From: Ectothiorhodospira mobilis
GTDB taxonomy: Bacteria; Pseudomonadota; Gammaproteobacteria; Ectothiorhodospirales; Ectothiorhodospiraceae
NCBI RefSeq assembly: GCF_016584115.1
Contig: NZ_NRSK01000010.1
Coordinates: forward strand, 1 to 64,000
Direction of reading: 5' to 3'
Length of the DNA stretch: 64,000 nt
Position 1 is the stretch's first letter. The number at the start of each line of letters is the position of its first letter. The position numbers were made by a program, and so were the translations under genes. The notes beneath the pieces are model-generated. The model searched no databases. It was not told the origin of the DNA and saw only the letters and a program-made list of their open reading frames with translations. Below, piece by piece: positions 25,432-33,979 of the stretch.

Positions 25432-26775
25432 ATGTCCGTCCCCCATGACACCCTCGCGGTCCGCCGACCCGGTTTCCTGCGGCGATTGTCCCCCGCCGAC
25501 TGGCTCTGGGCGGTGCTGGTGGTGGTCTCCGGCGGCGTCACCCTGGCGCTGTTCGGTGACCGCATGAACATCTACCAGATCCTCACCCTGGTGGTGCACG
25601 TGGGGGTGGCCGTGTGGCTGGGCTGGTACTGGCGGGCCTTCCGCCCGTTCGCCCTGTCGGTGGCCCTCATGAGCCTGCTGGGGGTGCTGGCCTACGGGGA
25701 CAATCTCGCCCATGCCGAGTCCAATTTCTTCCTCAAGTATCTGGTCTCGGGGCAGTCCGCGGTCATGTGGATGTGCGCCCTGCTGTTCATGTCCACCGCC
25801 GCCTACATGGCCCACATGTTCCGCCGGGGCGAGGGCGGCGAGGGGCTGGCCGCGAGCCTGGCGGTGGGGGCCGGCACCGCTGTGGTCGGGGCCGGGCTGC
25901 TGTGGGTGGGCAGCGCCGGTATCGTCCCGGGGATGCAGTGGGTGGCCCCCCTGTTTCTGATCATCGCCACCGGGGCCCTGGCCGGTCCCCTGGTGCGCTC
26001 GGATTTCACCGCCCGGGTGGGTGGCGCCCTGGCCTGGACCGCCGCCGCCTTCGGCCTTGCGGGCCTGTTCGTGCGCTGGCGCGAGACCTACCTGCACGAC
26101 CCCACCTGGGGCTACATCCCGGTGAGCAACCTGTGGGAGGTCTTCGTCCTCTTCTGCATCATCACCGTGCTCATGTACCTCTACTACGAGGGCCGCACCC
26201 GCAACCGCGGCATGGGGGCCTTTGTGCTGCTGCTGGTGAGTGCGGCGGTGGCCTTTCTGCTCTACTACACCCTGGACCAGCAGGCCCACCAGGTGCAGCC
26301 CCTGGTGCCCGCCCTGCAGAGCTGGTGGATGAAGGTGCACGTGCCCGCCAACTTCATCGGCTATGGCGGTTTCGCCATCGCCGCCATGCTGGGCATCGCC
26401 TATATCCTGCGGGACTGGGGTGAGCGCCGCCGTCCGGGCGGCCTGCTGGCCCGGCGCCTGCCCGGCGGCCAGGTGCTGGATGACACCATGTACCGGGCCG
26501 TGGCCGTGGGCTTTGCGTTTTTCACCATCGCCACGGTGCTGGGGGCCATGTGGGCGGCGGAGGCCTGGGGCGGCTACTGGTCCTGGGACCCGAAGGAGGT
26601 CTGGGCCCTGATCGTGTGGCTCAACTACGCCGCCTGGCTGCACATGCGCTTCACCAAGGGCTGGCGTGGCACACGCATGGCCTGGTGGTCGGTCATCGGC
26701 CTGTTCCTCACCACCTTCGCCTTCGTGGGGGTGAACATGTTCCTGGGTGGCCTGCACTCCTACGGTGAACTCTGA
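25432..26775 (+). CDS. ccsB: System II cytochrome c biogenesis protein CcsB (CcsA/ResC type)
   Basis: This is the haem-handling membrane subunit of system II. The 447-residue polytopic protein carries the tryptophan-rich haem motif WGGYWSWDPKEVW at about residues 379-391 and conserved membrane histidines around it (WLH after it and KVHVPANFIGYGGF before it). GGAGGT precedes the ATG at 25432. With resB it forms a complete system II module. System I ccm genes are not seen in the window. Confidence 0.94.
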   Translation: MSVPHDTLAVRRPGFLRRLSPADWLWAVLVVVSGGVTLALFGDRMNIYQILTLVVHVGVAVWLGWYWRAFRPFALSVALMSLLGVLAYGDNLAHAESNFFLKYLVSGQSAVMWMCALLFMSTAAYMAHMFRRGEGGEGLAASLAVGAGTAVVGAGLLWVGSAGIVPGMQWVAPLFLIIATGALAGPLVRSDFTARVGGALAWTAAAFGLAGLFVRWRETYLHDPTWGYIPVSNLWEVFVLFCIITVLMYLYYEGRTRNRGMGAFVLLLVSAAVAFLLYYTLDQQAHQVQPLVPALQSWWMKVHVPANFIGYGGFAIAAMLGIAYILRDWGERRRPGGLLARRLPGGQVLDDTMYRAVAVGFAFFTIATVLGAMWAAEAWGGYWSWDPKEVWALIVWLNYAAWLHMRFTKGWRGTRMAWWSVIGLFLTTFAFVGVNMFLGGLHSYGEL

Positions 26776-26777
26776 CC

Positions 26778-27710
26778 ATGGCGGCGGCGCGCGTTGACCG
26801 TCTGCGGGCGAGCCTGCCGCCGTCCCGGGGGCGCCGGTGGCCCATGGTATCCATCGGCACCCCCGATGATCTGGATATGGGGCCCAGTACCCCGCCGCTG
26901 GAGGGGCAGTGCCTGCGCATCCTCAGTTATAACGTGCAGGTGGGTATCGCCGCCGCCCGCTTCCACCACTACCTCACCAACAGCTGGAAGCACTTTTTGC
27001 CCTACGGCGGGCGCCTGGGCAACCTGGACAGCATCGCCCGCTTCATCGCCGGATTCGATCTGGTGGGGCTGCAGGAGCTGGATGCCGGCAGCCTGCGCAG
27101 CCAGTTCATCAATCTGGCGGAATACCTCTCCGAGCGCAGCCGGCTGCCCTACTGGTACAGCCAGACCAACCGCAACCTGGGGAGCTTCGCCAAGCACAGC
27201 CTGGGGCTGCTCTCCCGCTATCAGCCCCATTCCGTGGTGGAGCACCGCCTGCCGGGCCGCATCCCCGGGCGTGGCGCCCTGGAGGCCCATTTCGGCGCTG
27301 CCCGCGGCGAGGACTCCCTGGTGATCCTGCTGGTGCATCTGTCCCTGGGCCGGCAGTCGCGCATGCGCCAGCTGCAGTACCTGGGGGAGGTGCTGCGGGA
27401 GCACGAGCACGTGGTGGTGATGGGGGATCTCAACACCCCCGCCCATTCCCAGGAGCTGCGCCGGCTGGTGCGCCACACCCGCCTGCAGCAACCCCTGGAG
27501 GGGGCCAAGACCTATCCCAGCTGGCGCCCCATGCATGCCTTTGACCACATCCTGGTGACGCCGGGGCTGGGTCTCAGGGGGGTGCATGTCTACAACCTGA
27601 ACTATTCGGATCACCTGCCCGTGGGGGTGGAGGTGGTGGTGCCGGACACGGTTCGGCTCACCCACTGCCCCGGGGCGACGGGGCGGGCCGCGTCCGCCCT
27701 GCTTTCATAA
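26778..27710 (+). CDS. Endonuclease/exonuclease/phosphatase family protein
   Basis: This is an EEP-superfamily hydrolase of 310 residues. The fold motifs are in order: ILSYNVQVG, GLQELDAGS (metal-binding Glu), VHLSLG, VVMGDLNTPAHS (Asp and Asn) and NYSDHLPV (catalytic His). There is no signal peptide. The substrate (nucleic acid, sugar phosphate or phospholipid) cannot be told from the sequence. The start is two bases after ccsB, so it is probably co-transcribed with resB-ccsB, although the functional link is unclear. Confidence 0.85.
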   Translation: MAAARVDRLRASLPPSRGRRWPMVSIGTPDDLDMGPSTPPLEGQCLRILSYNVQVGIAAARFHHYLTNSWKHFLPYGGRLGNLDSIARFIAGFDLVGLQELDAGSLRSQFINLAEYLSERSRLPYWYSQTNRNLGSFAKHSLGLLSRYQPHSVVEHRLPGRIPGRGALEAHFGAARGEDSLVILLVHLSLGRQSRMRQLQYLGEVLREHEHVVVMGDLNTPAHSQELRRLVRHTRLQQPLEGAKTYPSWRPMHAFDHILVTPGLGLRGVHVYNLNYSDHLPVGVEVVVPDTVRLTHCPGATGRAASALLS

Positions 27711-27747
27711 GGCCGGGAGATACCGGATGCAGCGGCGGAGGCCCGAC

Positions 27748-28641
27748 ATGAACCACAATGCCGAGCCCGTGATCTTCGGGGAGGTCCTGTTCGACCGTTT
27801 CGGGGACCAGGCCGTCCTCGGAGGTGCCCCCTTCAACGTGGCCTGGAACCTGCGGGGGCTGGGCCATGACCCGCACTTCATCGGCGCCGTGGGGGCCGAT
27901 GCCCTGGGGGCGCAGGTGCGCGGGGCCATGGACCGCTGGGGGCTGCGGCAGGCGGGGCTGCAGGAGGACCACAGGCATCCCACCGGCCAGGTGCAGGTGA
28001 CCCTGGAGGACGGCAGCCCCCGCTATGAGATCCTGCCGGATCAGGCCTATGACCACATCGACCCGGAGGCGGCCCTGGCCTCGCTGCCGGAGCGGGCCGG
28101 GGTGCTGTATCACGGCAGTCTGGCCCTGCGCGGGGAACGCTCCCGGGCGGCCCTGGAGGCCTTGGTGGCGTCCCAGGGGGCGCCGGTGTTCATGGACGTG
28201 AACCTGCGTGCCCCGTGGTGGCAGCGGGAACAGGTGCAGGACTGGATGGCCCGGGCCACCTGGGTGAAGCTGAATCAGGAGGAGCTGGCCGCCCTGGCCC
28301 CGGTGGAGCAGGAGGATCTGGACGTGCAGGCGCGCATGACCCTGGCCCGCTTCGACCTGGATGCCCTCATTGTCACCCGTGCGGAGGCGGGGGCCATGGT
28401 GCTCACCCGGGAGGGGGCGGTGCACGCCCTGCAGGCCCCGCCGGTGGAGGCCCTGGCGGATACAGTGGGGGCGGGGGATGCCTTCAGTGCCGTGGCCCTG
28501 GCGGGGCTCATGGCGGGTTGGGGCTGGGATCTGATCCTGGAGCGGGCCTCCCTCTTTGCCTCGCGGGTGTGCACGCTGCAGGGGGCCACCACGGAGGATC
28601 GGGGATTCTACGAAGACGCCATGGGGGCCTGGGAGGGATAG
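27748..28641 (+). CDS. PfkB-family carbohydrate kinase, fructokinase-like
   Basis: This ribokinase-fold sugar kinase has 297 residues. It has the N-terminal GGAPFNVAWNLRGLG substrate motif, VFMDVNLRAPWW, and the C-terminal anion-hole and catalytic motif DTVGAGDAF. These features fit bacterial fructokinases. A sucrose synthase gene lies 6 kb away, so phosphorylation of fructose released from sucrose is a reasonable role. Two starts have good ribosome sites: 27748 (chosen, GGAGG nearby) and 27727, which would add seven residues. Confidence 0.82.
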   Translation: MNHNAEPVIFGEVLFDRFGDQAVLGGAPFNVAWNLRGLGHDPHFIGAVGADALGAQVRGAMDRWGLRQAGLQEDHRHPTGQVQVTLEDGSPRYEILPDQAYDHIDPEAALASLPERAGVLYHGSLALRGERSRAALEALVASQGAPVFMDVNLRAPWWQREQVQDWMARATWVKLNQEELAALAPVEQEDLDVQARMTLARFDLDALIVTRAEAGAMVLTREGAVHALQAPPVEALADTVGAGDAFSAVALAGLMAGWGWDLILERASLFASRVCTLQGATTEDRGFYEDAMGAWEG

Positions 28642-28655
28642 GGGGCCGGCGGCCG

Positions 28656-28678
28656 CGGGCGGGGAGGGTCCCCGCCCG
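28656..28678. terminator. Hairpin between convergent genes
   Basis: A perfect 10-bp stem CGGGCGGGGA/TCCCCGCCCG with a GGG loop lies 15 bp after the kinase stop and before the convergent amidotransferase stop. No T-tract follows on either strand, so the role as a terminator is probable but weak. Confidence 0.4.
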
Positions 28679-28766
28679 GACGGTTTGGGCCCCTTGCCGC
28701 GAACGGGACGGGGCCTGCCGGGGCGTTGCCCCGGCGGTATCCGCCTCCGCCCCGGGCGCGGGGCCT

Positions 28767-30779
28767 TTAGGGGCGCCAGCCCAGGGACTCGGCCTTGCGG
28801 CGGGCCAGACGGGGGATGTCCTGGGCCACGAACTGGTGGTGCAGCACCTGCACCCCGATCATGTGGTTGATCACCGCGTCCAGCTGCACCTGGGTGGAGG
28901 CGGTGGTGTCCCTGGCCTGGTGCAGCTCGAACAGGGCCTTCACCCCGGCCGGGTCCAGCAGGCCGGCCTCGGCCACCGCCTCGTCGGACAGGTACTGGTC
29001 CGCCAGGGCGCGCATGGCCGCCCACTTCTTCGGGTCGGTGTGGGCCGGGGGCGCCATGAAGGCGAACTTCTCCCGCTCGTAGAGCACCCGGGGCAGCAGG
29101 CCCTTCATGGCCTCGCGCAGGACGTACTTCTCGGTGCGGCCGTTGATGCGCATGGACGGGGGCAGGTTCACCGCCTCCTCCGCCAGGTGGTGGTCCAGGA
29201 ACGGCGGCCGTGCCTCCATGGAGTTGGCCATGTCCACCCGGTCGCCCCCCCAGGTGAGGATCTGCCCCTCCAGCATGGTCTTGATCCACACGTACTGGGC
29301 CTTGTCCAGGGGATGGCGCCCCTCCAGCATGTCCGCGTCCAGGGCCCCGGCGATGGCGCGCCCCGGCTCGTAGCCCTTCACCTGTTCCCGCAGGTGCGGG
29401 GCCATCAGGCCCGGGGCGTGCTCGGCGCTGGCCAGCCAGGGCTGCAGGCAGGAGGGGGTGAAGCCCACCAGTTCATCCAGGGCCGGGTCGTGGAGTTCGT
29501 TCTCCGCCAGCATGGCCCCCTGGAAGAGCTGGTTGCTCTCGGACAGGAGCTGCTCCCAGCTGGCCCGCTCCGCCGGGGAGAGGGTGTCCAGTCCGTGGAG
29601 GAACATGTCGCGGCGGAAGGAGGGGTAGCCGGCGAAGAGCTCGTCGGAGCCCTCGCCGGTGACCACCACCCGGTAGCCGGCCTGGTTCACGTGCCGGCTC
29701 ATGAGCAGCTTGGCCACCCCCAGGGTGTTGTAGATGGTGCGCTCGGCGTGCCAGAGGGTCTCCACCAGGTTGTCGTAGAGGTGGTCGGCGTTCAGGGTCA
29801 TGATGTCCTGGTCGGCCCCCACGCTCTCGGCCATCTCCCGGGCGATGGCGGTCTCGTCGTAGTCGTCGTTGTCGAAGCCGATGGTGAAGGCCTTCACCGG
29901 CGACTGCTGGGTGGCGGCGGACAGACCCAGGGTGATGCAGGAGTCGATGCCCCCGGAGAGATAGCAGGCCACGGGCACGTCCGCCTCCAGGCGCAGCTGC
30001 ACCGCCTCGGTGAGTTTCTCCCGCACCCCCTCGATGTAGTGCTGTTCGTCCTTCTCCGGGCCGCGCTCGGACTGCAGCGGGAAGTCCATGTCCCAATAGC
30101 GTTCGTCGCGGATCTCCAGCTTGCCGTGGCGGCGGGAGATGGTGACCACGTGGCCGGGCTTGACCTGGTGGATGCCCTCGAAGGCGGTCTGTCCGGGGAC
30201 CATGGTCTGCATGAGCTGGTGGTACAGGCCCCGGGCCTCGAAGCGGCGGGGCACCTCGGGATGGGCGAACAGCACCTTGAGTTCGGAGCCGAACACCACG
30301 CGGCCGTTCACCTCGGTCCAGTACAGGGGTTTCACCCCGAAGCGGTCGCGGATGAGCATGAGCCGGTCGTGCTGGCGGTCGTAGAGGGCGATGGCGAACT
30401 CGCCCCGCAGATAGGGCAGCATGTCCTCCAGGCCGAAGCGCTCGTAGAGGTGCAGCACCATCTCGGAGTCGCTCTTGGTGCGGAACTTGGCCCCCCGGGA
30501 GGTGAGGTCCGTGCGGATGCGCTTGTAGTCGTAGAGCTCGCCGTTCACCGCCAGCATGAGATGGCCGTCGGGGGTGACAAACGGCTGGCGGCCGCGGTTC
30601 TCGTCCAGATCGATGATGGTGAGCCGGGCGTGGGAGAAGCCCACGCCGCGGTCGTCCTGGGTTTTGTAGCCGAAGCCGTCGGGGCCGCGGTGGTGCTGGA
30701 TGGCGGCCATGGCCACCAGGGTCTCGGGATCAACGGGTCTGCTGGGATCGGCGTGGAAGACGCCGGCGATGCCGCACAT
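28767..30779 (-). CDS. AsnB/AsnO-like glutamine-dependent amidotransferase
   Basis: This is an asparagine-synthetase-family protein of 670 residues. After Met removal Cys2 is the class II glutaminase nucleophile (MCGIAG), with RGPDG, NGELYD and SDSEM supporting residues. The synthetase domain has the ATP pyrophosphatase loop SGGIDS at 275-280 and GEGSDELFAGYP. The family activates a carboxylate with ATP and makes an amide. Here it closes a five-gene operon with a carbamoyltransferase and two carbamoyl/amide hydrolases, which suggests amidation of a small solute, as AsnO does in N-acetylglutaminylglutamine amide synthesis, rather than ordinary asparagine supply. GAGGAG lies eight bases before the ATG at 30779. 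Confidence 0.88.
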   Translation of the reverse strand: MCGIAGVFHADPSRPVDPETLVAMAAIQHHRGPDGFGYKTQDDRGVGFSHARLTIIDLDENRGRQPFVTPDGHLMLAVNGELYDYKRIRTDLTSRGAKFRTKSDSEMVLHLYERFGLEDMLPYLRGEFAIALYDRQHDRLMLIRDRFGVKPLYWTEVNGRVVFGSELKVLFAHPEVPRRFEARGLYHQLMQTMVPGQTAFEGIHQVKPGHVVTISRRHGKLEIRDERYWDMDFPLQSERGPEKDEQHYIEGVREKLTEAVQLRLEADVPVACYLSGGIDSCITLGLSAATQQSPVKAFTIGFDNDDYDETAIAREMAESVGADQDIMTLNADHLYDNLVETLWHAERTIYNTLGVAKLLMSRHVNQAGYRVVVTGEGSDELFAGYPSFRRDMFLHGLDTLSPAERASWEQLLSESNQLFQGAMLAENELHDPALDELVGFTPSCLQPWLASAEHAPGLMAPHLREQVKGYEPGRAIAGALDADMLEGRHPLDKAQYVWIKTMLEGQILTWGGDRVDMANSMEARPPFLDHHLAEEAVNLPPSMRINGRTEKYVLREAMKGLLPRVLYEREKFAFMAPPAHTDPKKWAAMRALADQYLSDEAVAEAGLLDPAGVKALFELHQARDTTASTQVQLDAVINHMIGVQVLHHQFVAQDIPRLARRKAESLGWRP

Positions 30780-30826
30780 GGGGATTCTCCTCGGGGATTC
30801 GGTTTCGGGTTCGGGGCGCGGGGCGC

Positions 30827-31894
30827 TCAGGGGGTGTCCATGACCTCGCTGACCCGCCGCACCATGCAGGTGAGCAGGGCCATGCGCACGAACACGGCGC
30901 CCCGGGCCTGGGCGAAGTACCAGTTGTGGGGGGTGGGGTCCAGGTCGGTGGACAGTTCCTCCCCCCGGGCCAGGGGGTGCAGGATGATGGAGCCGGGCTT
31001 TAAGGGGGACTGGGTGGAGAGCTTGAGATCGGTGCCCAGTTCCTCGTAGCCGTCCCCCACCCAGGCGATGGCGTTGATGTAGATCACGTCCAGCCCCGGC
31101 AGCTCGCCGTCCAGGTCCCGGGCCACCCGCAGGTGCAGCCCGAAGTCTTCCAGTTCCTCCCGCTGGCCGGGGTCGAAGGGGCTGTCCTCGTCGGTGAACA
31201 GCACCACCTCGTCCACGGCCTCCGGGAAGCGGGCCAGCAGCAGCAGCAGGCTGCGCACGGTGCGCATGCGGTTGGGCACGCCGATGATGCCCACGCGGAT
31301 GCGCTGGTCCGCGGGCAGGTCCCGGTCCAGCAGGTCGGGACGCCACTTGAAGATGGTGTACAGGTCCGCCAGGGCCTGGGTGGGGTGTTCGTCGATGCCG
31401 TTACCGGCGTTGACGATGGGGATGCGCAGGCTGTCCAGCATGTCGTAGATGGCCCGGTCCTCGTTATTGCGCAGGACGATGACGTCGCCGTAGTTGTTGA
31501 ACATCTCGGCGATGTCCTGGATGGACTCCCCCTTGGCCATGCCGGTGCTTTTGGCATCGGTGATGGACATGATGTCGCCCCCGAGCCGGTGCCAGGCGCT
31601 CTCGAAGGAGAGCCGGGTGCGGGTGCTGGGCTCGTAGAAGGCGCTGATGAGGATCTTGCCCTGCAGCGGCAGATGCATCAGCGCCGGGGTGCTCTCGTAC
31701 TGGGCCGAGAGGCGGAAGAGCTGTTCCAGCGTGGCGCGGTCGAACTGGCGTGAGGACACCACGTGGCGGCTGGCCAGGGCCAGCAGGGGCTCGGCCTGTT
31801 CGGGGATGCTGTCGGCCAGGGCCCGGGGGCGCTCGATGCCGGCGGTGCCGTCCTTGGGGCGGAGCGGCTTGTGGAGCTGGGGGTCTTCGACCAT
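30827..31894 (-). CDS. Carbamoyltransferase, aspartate-carbamoyltransferase-like with altered acceptor site
   Basis: This 355-residue protein has the aspartate transcarbamoylase fold. Carbamoyl phosphate residues are intact: STRTR (90-94), Lys121 in AKGES, LRNNED and HPTQ (170-173). Arg211 matches E. coli PyrB Arg167. However, the PyrB TRVQ segment that holds the aspartate beta-carboxylate (Arg229, Gln231) reads NAIA here (274-277), and HPLPR reads HPLAR (306-310). There is also an N-terminal extension of about 45 residues. This predicts a different amine acceptor than aspartate. The operon contains a carbamoyl-amino-acid hydrolase and an AsnB-like enzyme, which points to a carbamoylated amino acid amide. 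A second pyrimidine-type PyrB cannot be excluded without assay. Confidence 0.88.
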   Translation of the reverse strand: MVEDPQLHKPLRPKDGTAGIERPRALADSIPEQAEPLLALASRHVVSSRQFDRATLEQLFRLSAQYESTPALMHLPLQGKILISAFYEPSTRTRLSFESAWHRLGGDIMSITDAKSTGMAKGESIQDIAEMFNNYGDVIVLRNNEDRAIYDMLDSLRIPIVNAGNGIDEHPTQALADLYTIFKWRPDLLDRDLPADQRIRVGIIGVPNRMRTVRSLLLLLARFPEAVDEVVLFTDEDSPFDPGQREELEDFGLHLRVARDLDGELPGLDVIYINAIAWVGDGYEELGTDLKLSTQSPLKPGSIILHPLARGEELSTDLDPTPHNWYFAQARGAVFVRMALLTCMVRRVSEVMDTP

Positions 31895-31950
31895 GGGATG
31901 TGCCTCTTCGCTGTAAGGTGAAATCCTTGCCGGTGCGGGGGCGGCCCGGG

Positions 31951-32685
31951 TCACTCCGGGACTTCCTCCACCTTGGACAGTTCCGTCAGGGCCTGCTCGG
32001 TGGTCATCACCCGGGCATAGCGGTCCTTCATGGTGAGCAGGGTGGCCCGTTGCAGCTCCGGGGTCACGGTGGCGCAGCCGTCCTCGATGAGGGTGACATA
32101 AAAACCCAGGTCGCAGGCGTCGCGGATGGCGGTGGAGACGCATTCGTTGCTGTAGACGCCGACGATGAACAGGGCCGTGACCCCCAGGTTGCGCAGCACG
32201 TATTCCAGGTTGGTGGCGGTGAACACGCCGCTGGCGGTCTTGTTGATGACGATCTCATCGTCCTCGGGGGCGACGATCTCCAGGAATTCCGCCTCCTTGG
32301 AGCCGGGGGCGGCGTGCAGCCCCAGGCGCTTGTGCCCCGGCCCGCGGTCGCGCCCGTCCCGGGTGAGGGACTGGATGCGGGTGTGGATCACCTCCAGGCC
32401 CTGGGCGCGGAAGGCGTCCTGCAGGCGGCGTACATTGGGCAGTACCACGTTGTCCAGGCGGTCGAAGTAGTAGTCCTGGGCCTCCACCGGCAGACCGGAG
32501 CGCTCGGCATCGGCGAACACCCCCCAGCCCCGGGCGGCGTCCAGATACTGCAGGTCGATGCACAGCAGGGCGGCGTGGTGGGTGCCCAGGGCCCGGGTGA
32601 GGGCCCGGTTGGTGATCAGGGTGCCGCGGTACTGTTCCCGCAGGGGGTCGACGCTGTCGAAGCGCTTGTCACGATCCGGGCTCAT
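31951..32685 (-). CDS. Isochorismatase-family cysteine hydrolase
   Basis: This 244-residue hydrolase has the catalytic triad Asp44 (CIDLQ), Lys149 (INKTASGVF) and Cys182 (YSNECVSTAIRDA). Relatives hydrolyse small amides and ureido compounds (N-carbamoylsarcosine, ureidoacrylate, biuret, nicotinamide). It carries an N-terminal extension of about 30 residues (FDSVDPLREQYRGTLITNRA). The start overlaps the stop of the M20 hydrolase by four bases, so the two hydrolases are translationally coupled and probably act in sequence on one substrate. The substrate is unknown. Confidence 0.85.
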   Translation of the reverse strand: MSPDRDKRFDSVDPLREQYRGTLITNRALTRALGTHHAALLCIDLQYLDAARGWGVFADAERSGLPVEAQDYYFDRLDNVVLPNVRRLQDAFRAQGLEVIHTRIQSLTRDGRDRGPGHKRLGLHAAPGSKEAEFLEIVAPEDDEIVINKTASGVFTATNLEYVLRNLGVTALFIVGVYSNECVSTAIRDACDLGFYVTLIEDGCATVTPELQRATLLTMKDRYARVMTTEQALTELSKVEEVPE

Positions 32686-33938
32686 TGCAGTGCCTCCTGG
32701 CCGTCCGCCGCCAGGGACAGCACGGCCTGTAACATGAGATTGGCCCCGCGCTCGATGTCCTCCCAGTTGGTCCACTCCGCCGAGGAGTGGCTGCGCCCCT
32801 CCAGGCTGGGCACGAAGATCATCCCCGTGCGGGTGATGGTGGCCATGATCTGGGCGTCATGGGCGGCCCCGCTGGGCAGGCGCAGGTGTTTCAGGTCCAG
32901 GGCCCGGGCCTTGTCGCCGAGCAGTTGCACCAGGCCGGGGTCGCAGCGCTGGGGGGGGATCTCCGACAGCACCTGGAATTCGAACATCAACTGCCGGCGG
33001 CGGGCCATGGCCGAGAGGGTGCGGCGGAAGGCATCGGCCAGGTTGGCCAGGGTGTCCGGGTCCGTGTCGCGCACGTCCAGGGAGAAGCCGGTGTAGCCGG
33101 GGACGGTGTTGGCCGCCCCGGGGCGCAGTTCCACGCGGCCGATGGTGGCACGGCTGTGGGGGCTGCCGTGTTCCTCCAGGATACGCTCGATCTCGCCGGC
33201 GAACTCCGCCAGGCCCTGGAAGCTGTCCACGCGCATGTCCATGGGGGTGGTGCCGGCGTGGTTGGTCTGGCCCCGCAGCTGCACGTCCCACTTGAACAGC
33301 CCGGTGATGGCCTCCACCACGCCGACGCTGAAATCGCCCCGGTCCAGTACCGGTCCCTGCTCGATATGCAGCTCCAGATAGGCGTGGATGGAATCCTTGG
33401 GGCGCCGGGCGAAGAGGGCGGCGTTGGCATCCAGGCCCCAGGCCGCCATGGCCTCGGCCAGGGTCACCCCCTCCAGATCCCGGGCCTCGTGGATCATGGC
33501 GGGGGTGAGCTGCCCCGCCACCGCCTGGGAACCGAACAGGCCGCCGAAACGGCCCTCCTCGTCGGTGAAGTTCACCACCTCCAGGGGATGGCGCAGGGAG
33601 ACCCCCGCATCCTTCACCGTGCGCAGCACCTCCAGACCCACCAGCACCCCCAGGGCGCCGTCCAGGGGGCCACCGGCGGGCACCGTGTCCAGATGCGAGC
33701 CGATCAGGACGCTGGGGCGTTCACCGTCCCAGTCCAGGCGGCCGTGAAGATTGGCGGCGCCATCCTCATAGAACTCCAGTCCCGCCTCCAGGATGCGCTC
33801 GCGGAACCAGCGCCGCCCCGCCAGGTCCCCCTCGGTGAAGGCCATGCGGTGGATGCCGCGATCGGCGTCGCGACCGATGGCCGAGAGGGCCTCGATGTCG
33901 CGCTGCAGCCGGGGAAAGTCGATACGGATGGGGCTCAT
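32682..33938 (-). CDS. M20-family N-carbamoyl-L-amino-acid hydrolase / allantoate amidohydrolase-like
   Basis: This binuclear zinc hydrolase of 418 residues belongs to the AllC/HyuC/beta-ureidopropionase group. Metal ligands are visible: His82 (GSHLDTV), Asp93 (PLDGALG), Glu127/128 (DEEG), His191 (HIEQG) and His384 (RSHSSAEW). Gln194, His227 (TNHAGTTPMD), Asn277 (AANTVPG) and Arg290 (LDVRD) match residues that bind the carbamoyl and carboxylate groups in L-N-carbamoylases. It releases an amino acid, ammonia and carbon dioxide from an N-carbamoyl amino acid. It follows marR by 41 bp and heads the enzyme genes of the operon. Confidence 0.87.
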   Translation of the reverse strand: MSPIRIDFPRLQRDIEALSAIGRDADRGIHRMAFTEGDLAGRRWFRERILEAGLEFYEDGAANLHGRLDWDGERPSVLIGSHLDTVPAGGPLDGALGVLVGLEVLRTVKDAGVSLRHPLEVVNFTDEEGRFGGLFGSQAVAGQLTPAMIHEARDLEGVTLAEAMAAWGLDANAALFARRPKDSIHAYLELHIEQGPVLDRGDFSVGVVEAITGLFKWDVQLRGQTNHAGTTPMDMRVDSFQGLAEFAGEIERILEEHGSPHSRATIGRVELRPGAANTVPGYTGFSLDVRDTDPDTLANLADAFRRTLSAMARRRQLMFEFQVLSEIPPQRCDPGLVQLLGDKARALDLKHLRLPSGAAHDAQIMATITRTGMIFVPSLEGRSHSSAEWTNWEDIERGANLMLQAVLSLAADGQEALQ

Positions 33939-33979
33939 GCTTCGGCTCCGGAGAGGCCCGCGTGTTTTGCGGGGGTGGT

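Noticed and set aside
28767-31894. Ordinary pyrimidine (pyrB) and asparagine synthesis genes
   Set aside because: The carbamoyltransferase lacks the aspartate-binding Arg and Gln, and the genes are in one operon with two carbamoyl/amide hydrolases and a MarR regulator rather than with pyrC or pyrI. I cannot exclude it without assays, but it is the weaker reading.
31951-33938. Purely catabolic allantoin or uracil degradation locus
   Set aside because: The M20 and isochorismatase-fold enzymes would fit, but allantoinase, ureidoglycine enzymes, RutA and transporters are absent, and the operon includes ATP- and carbamoyl-phosphate-using synthetic enzymes.
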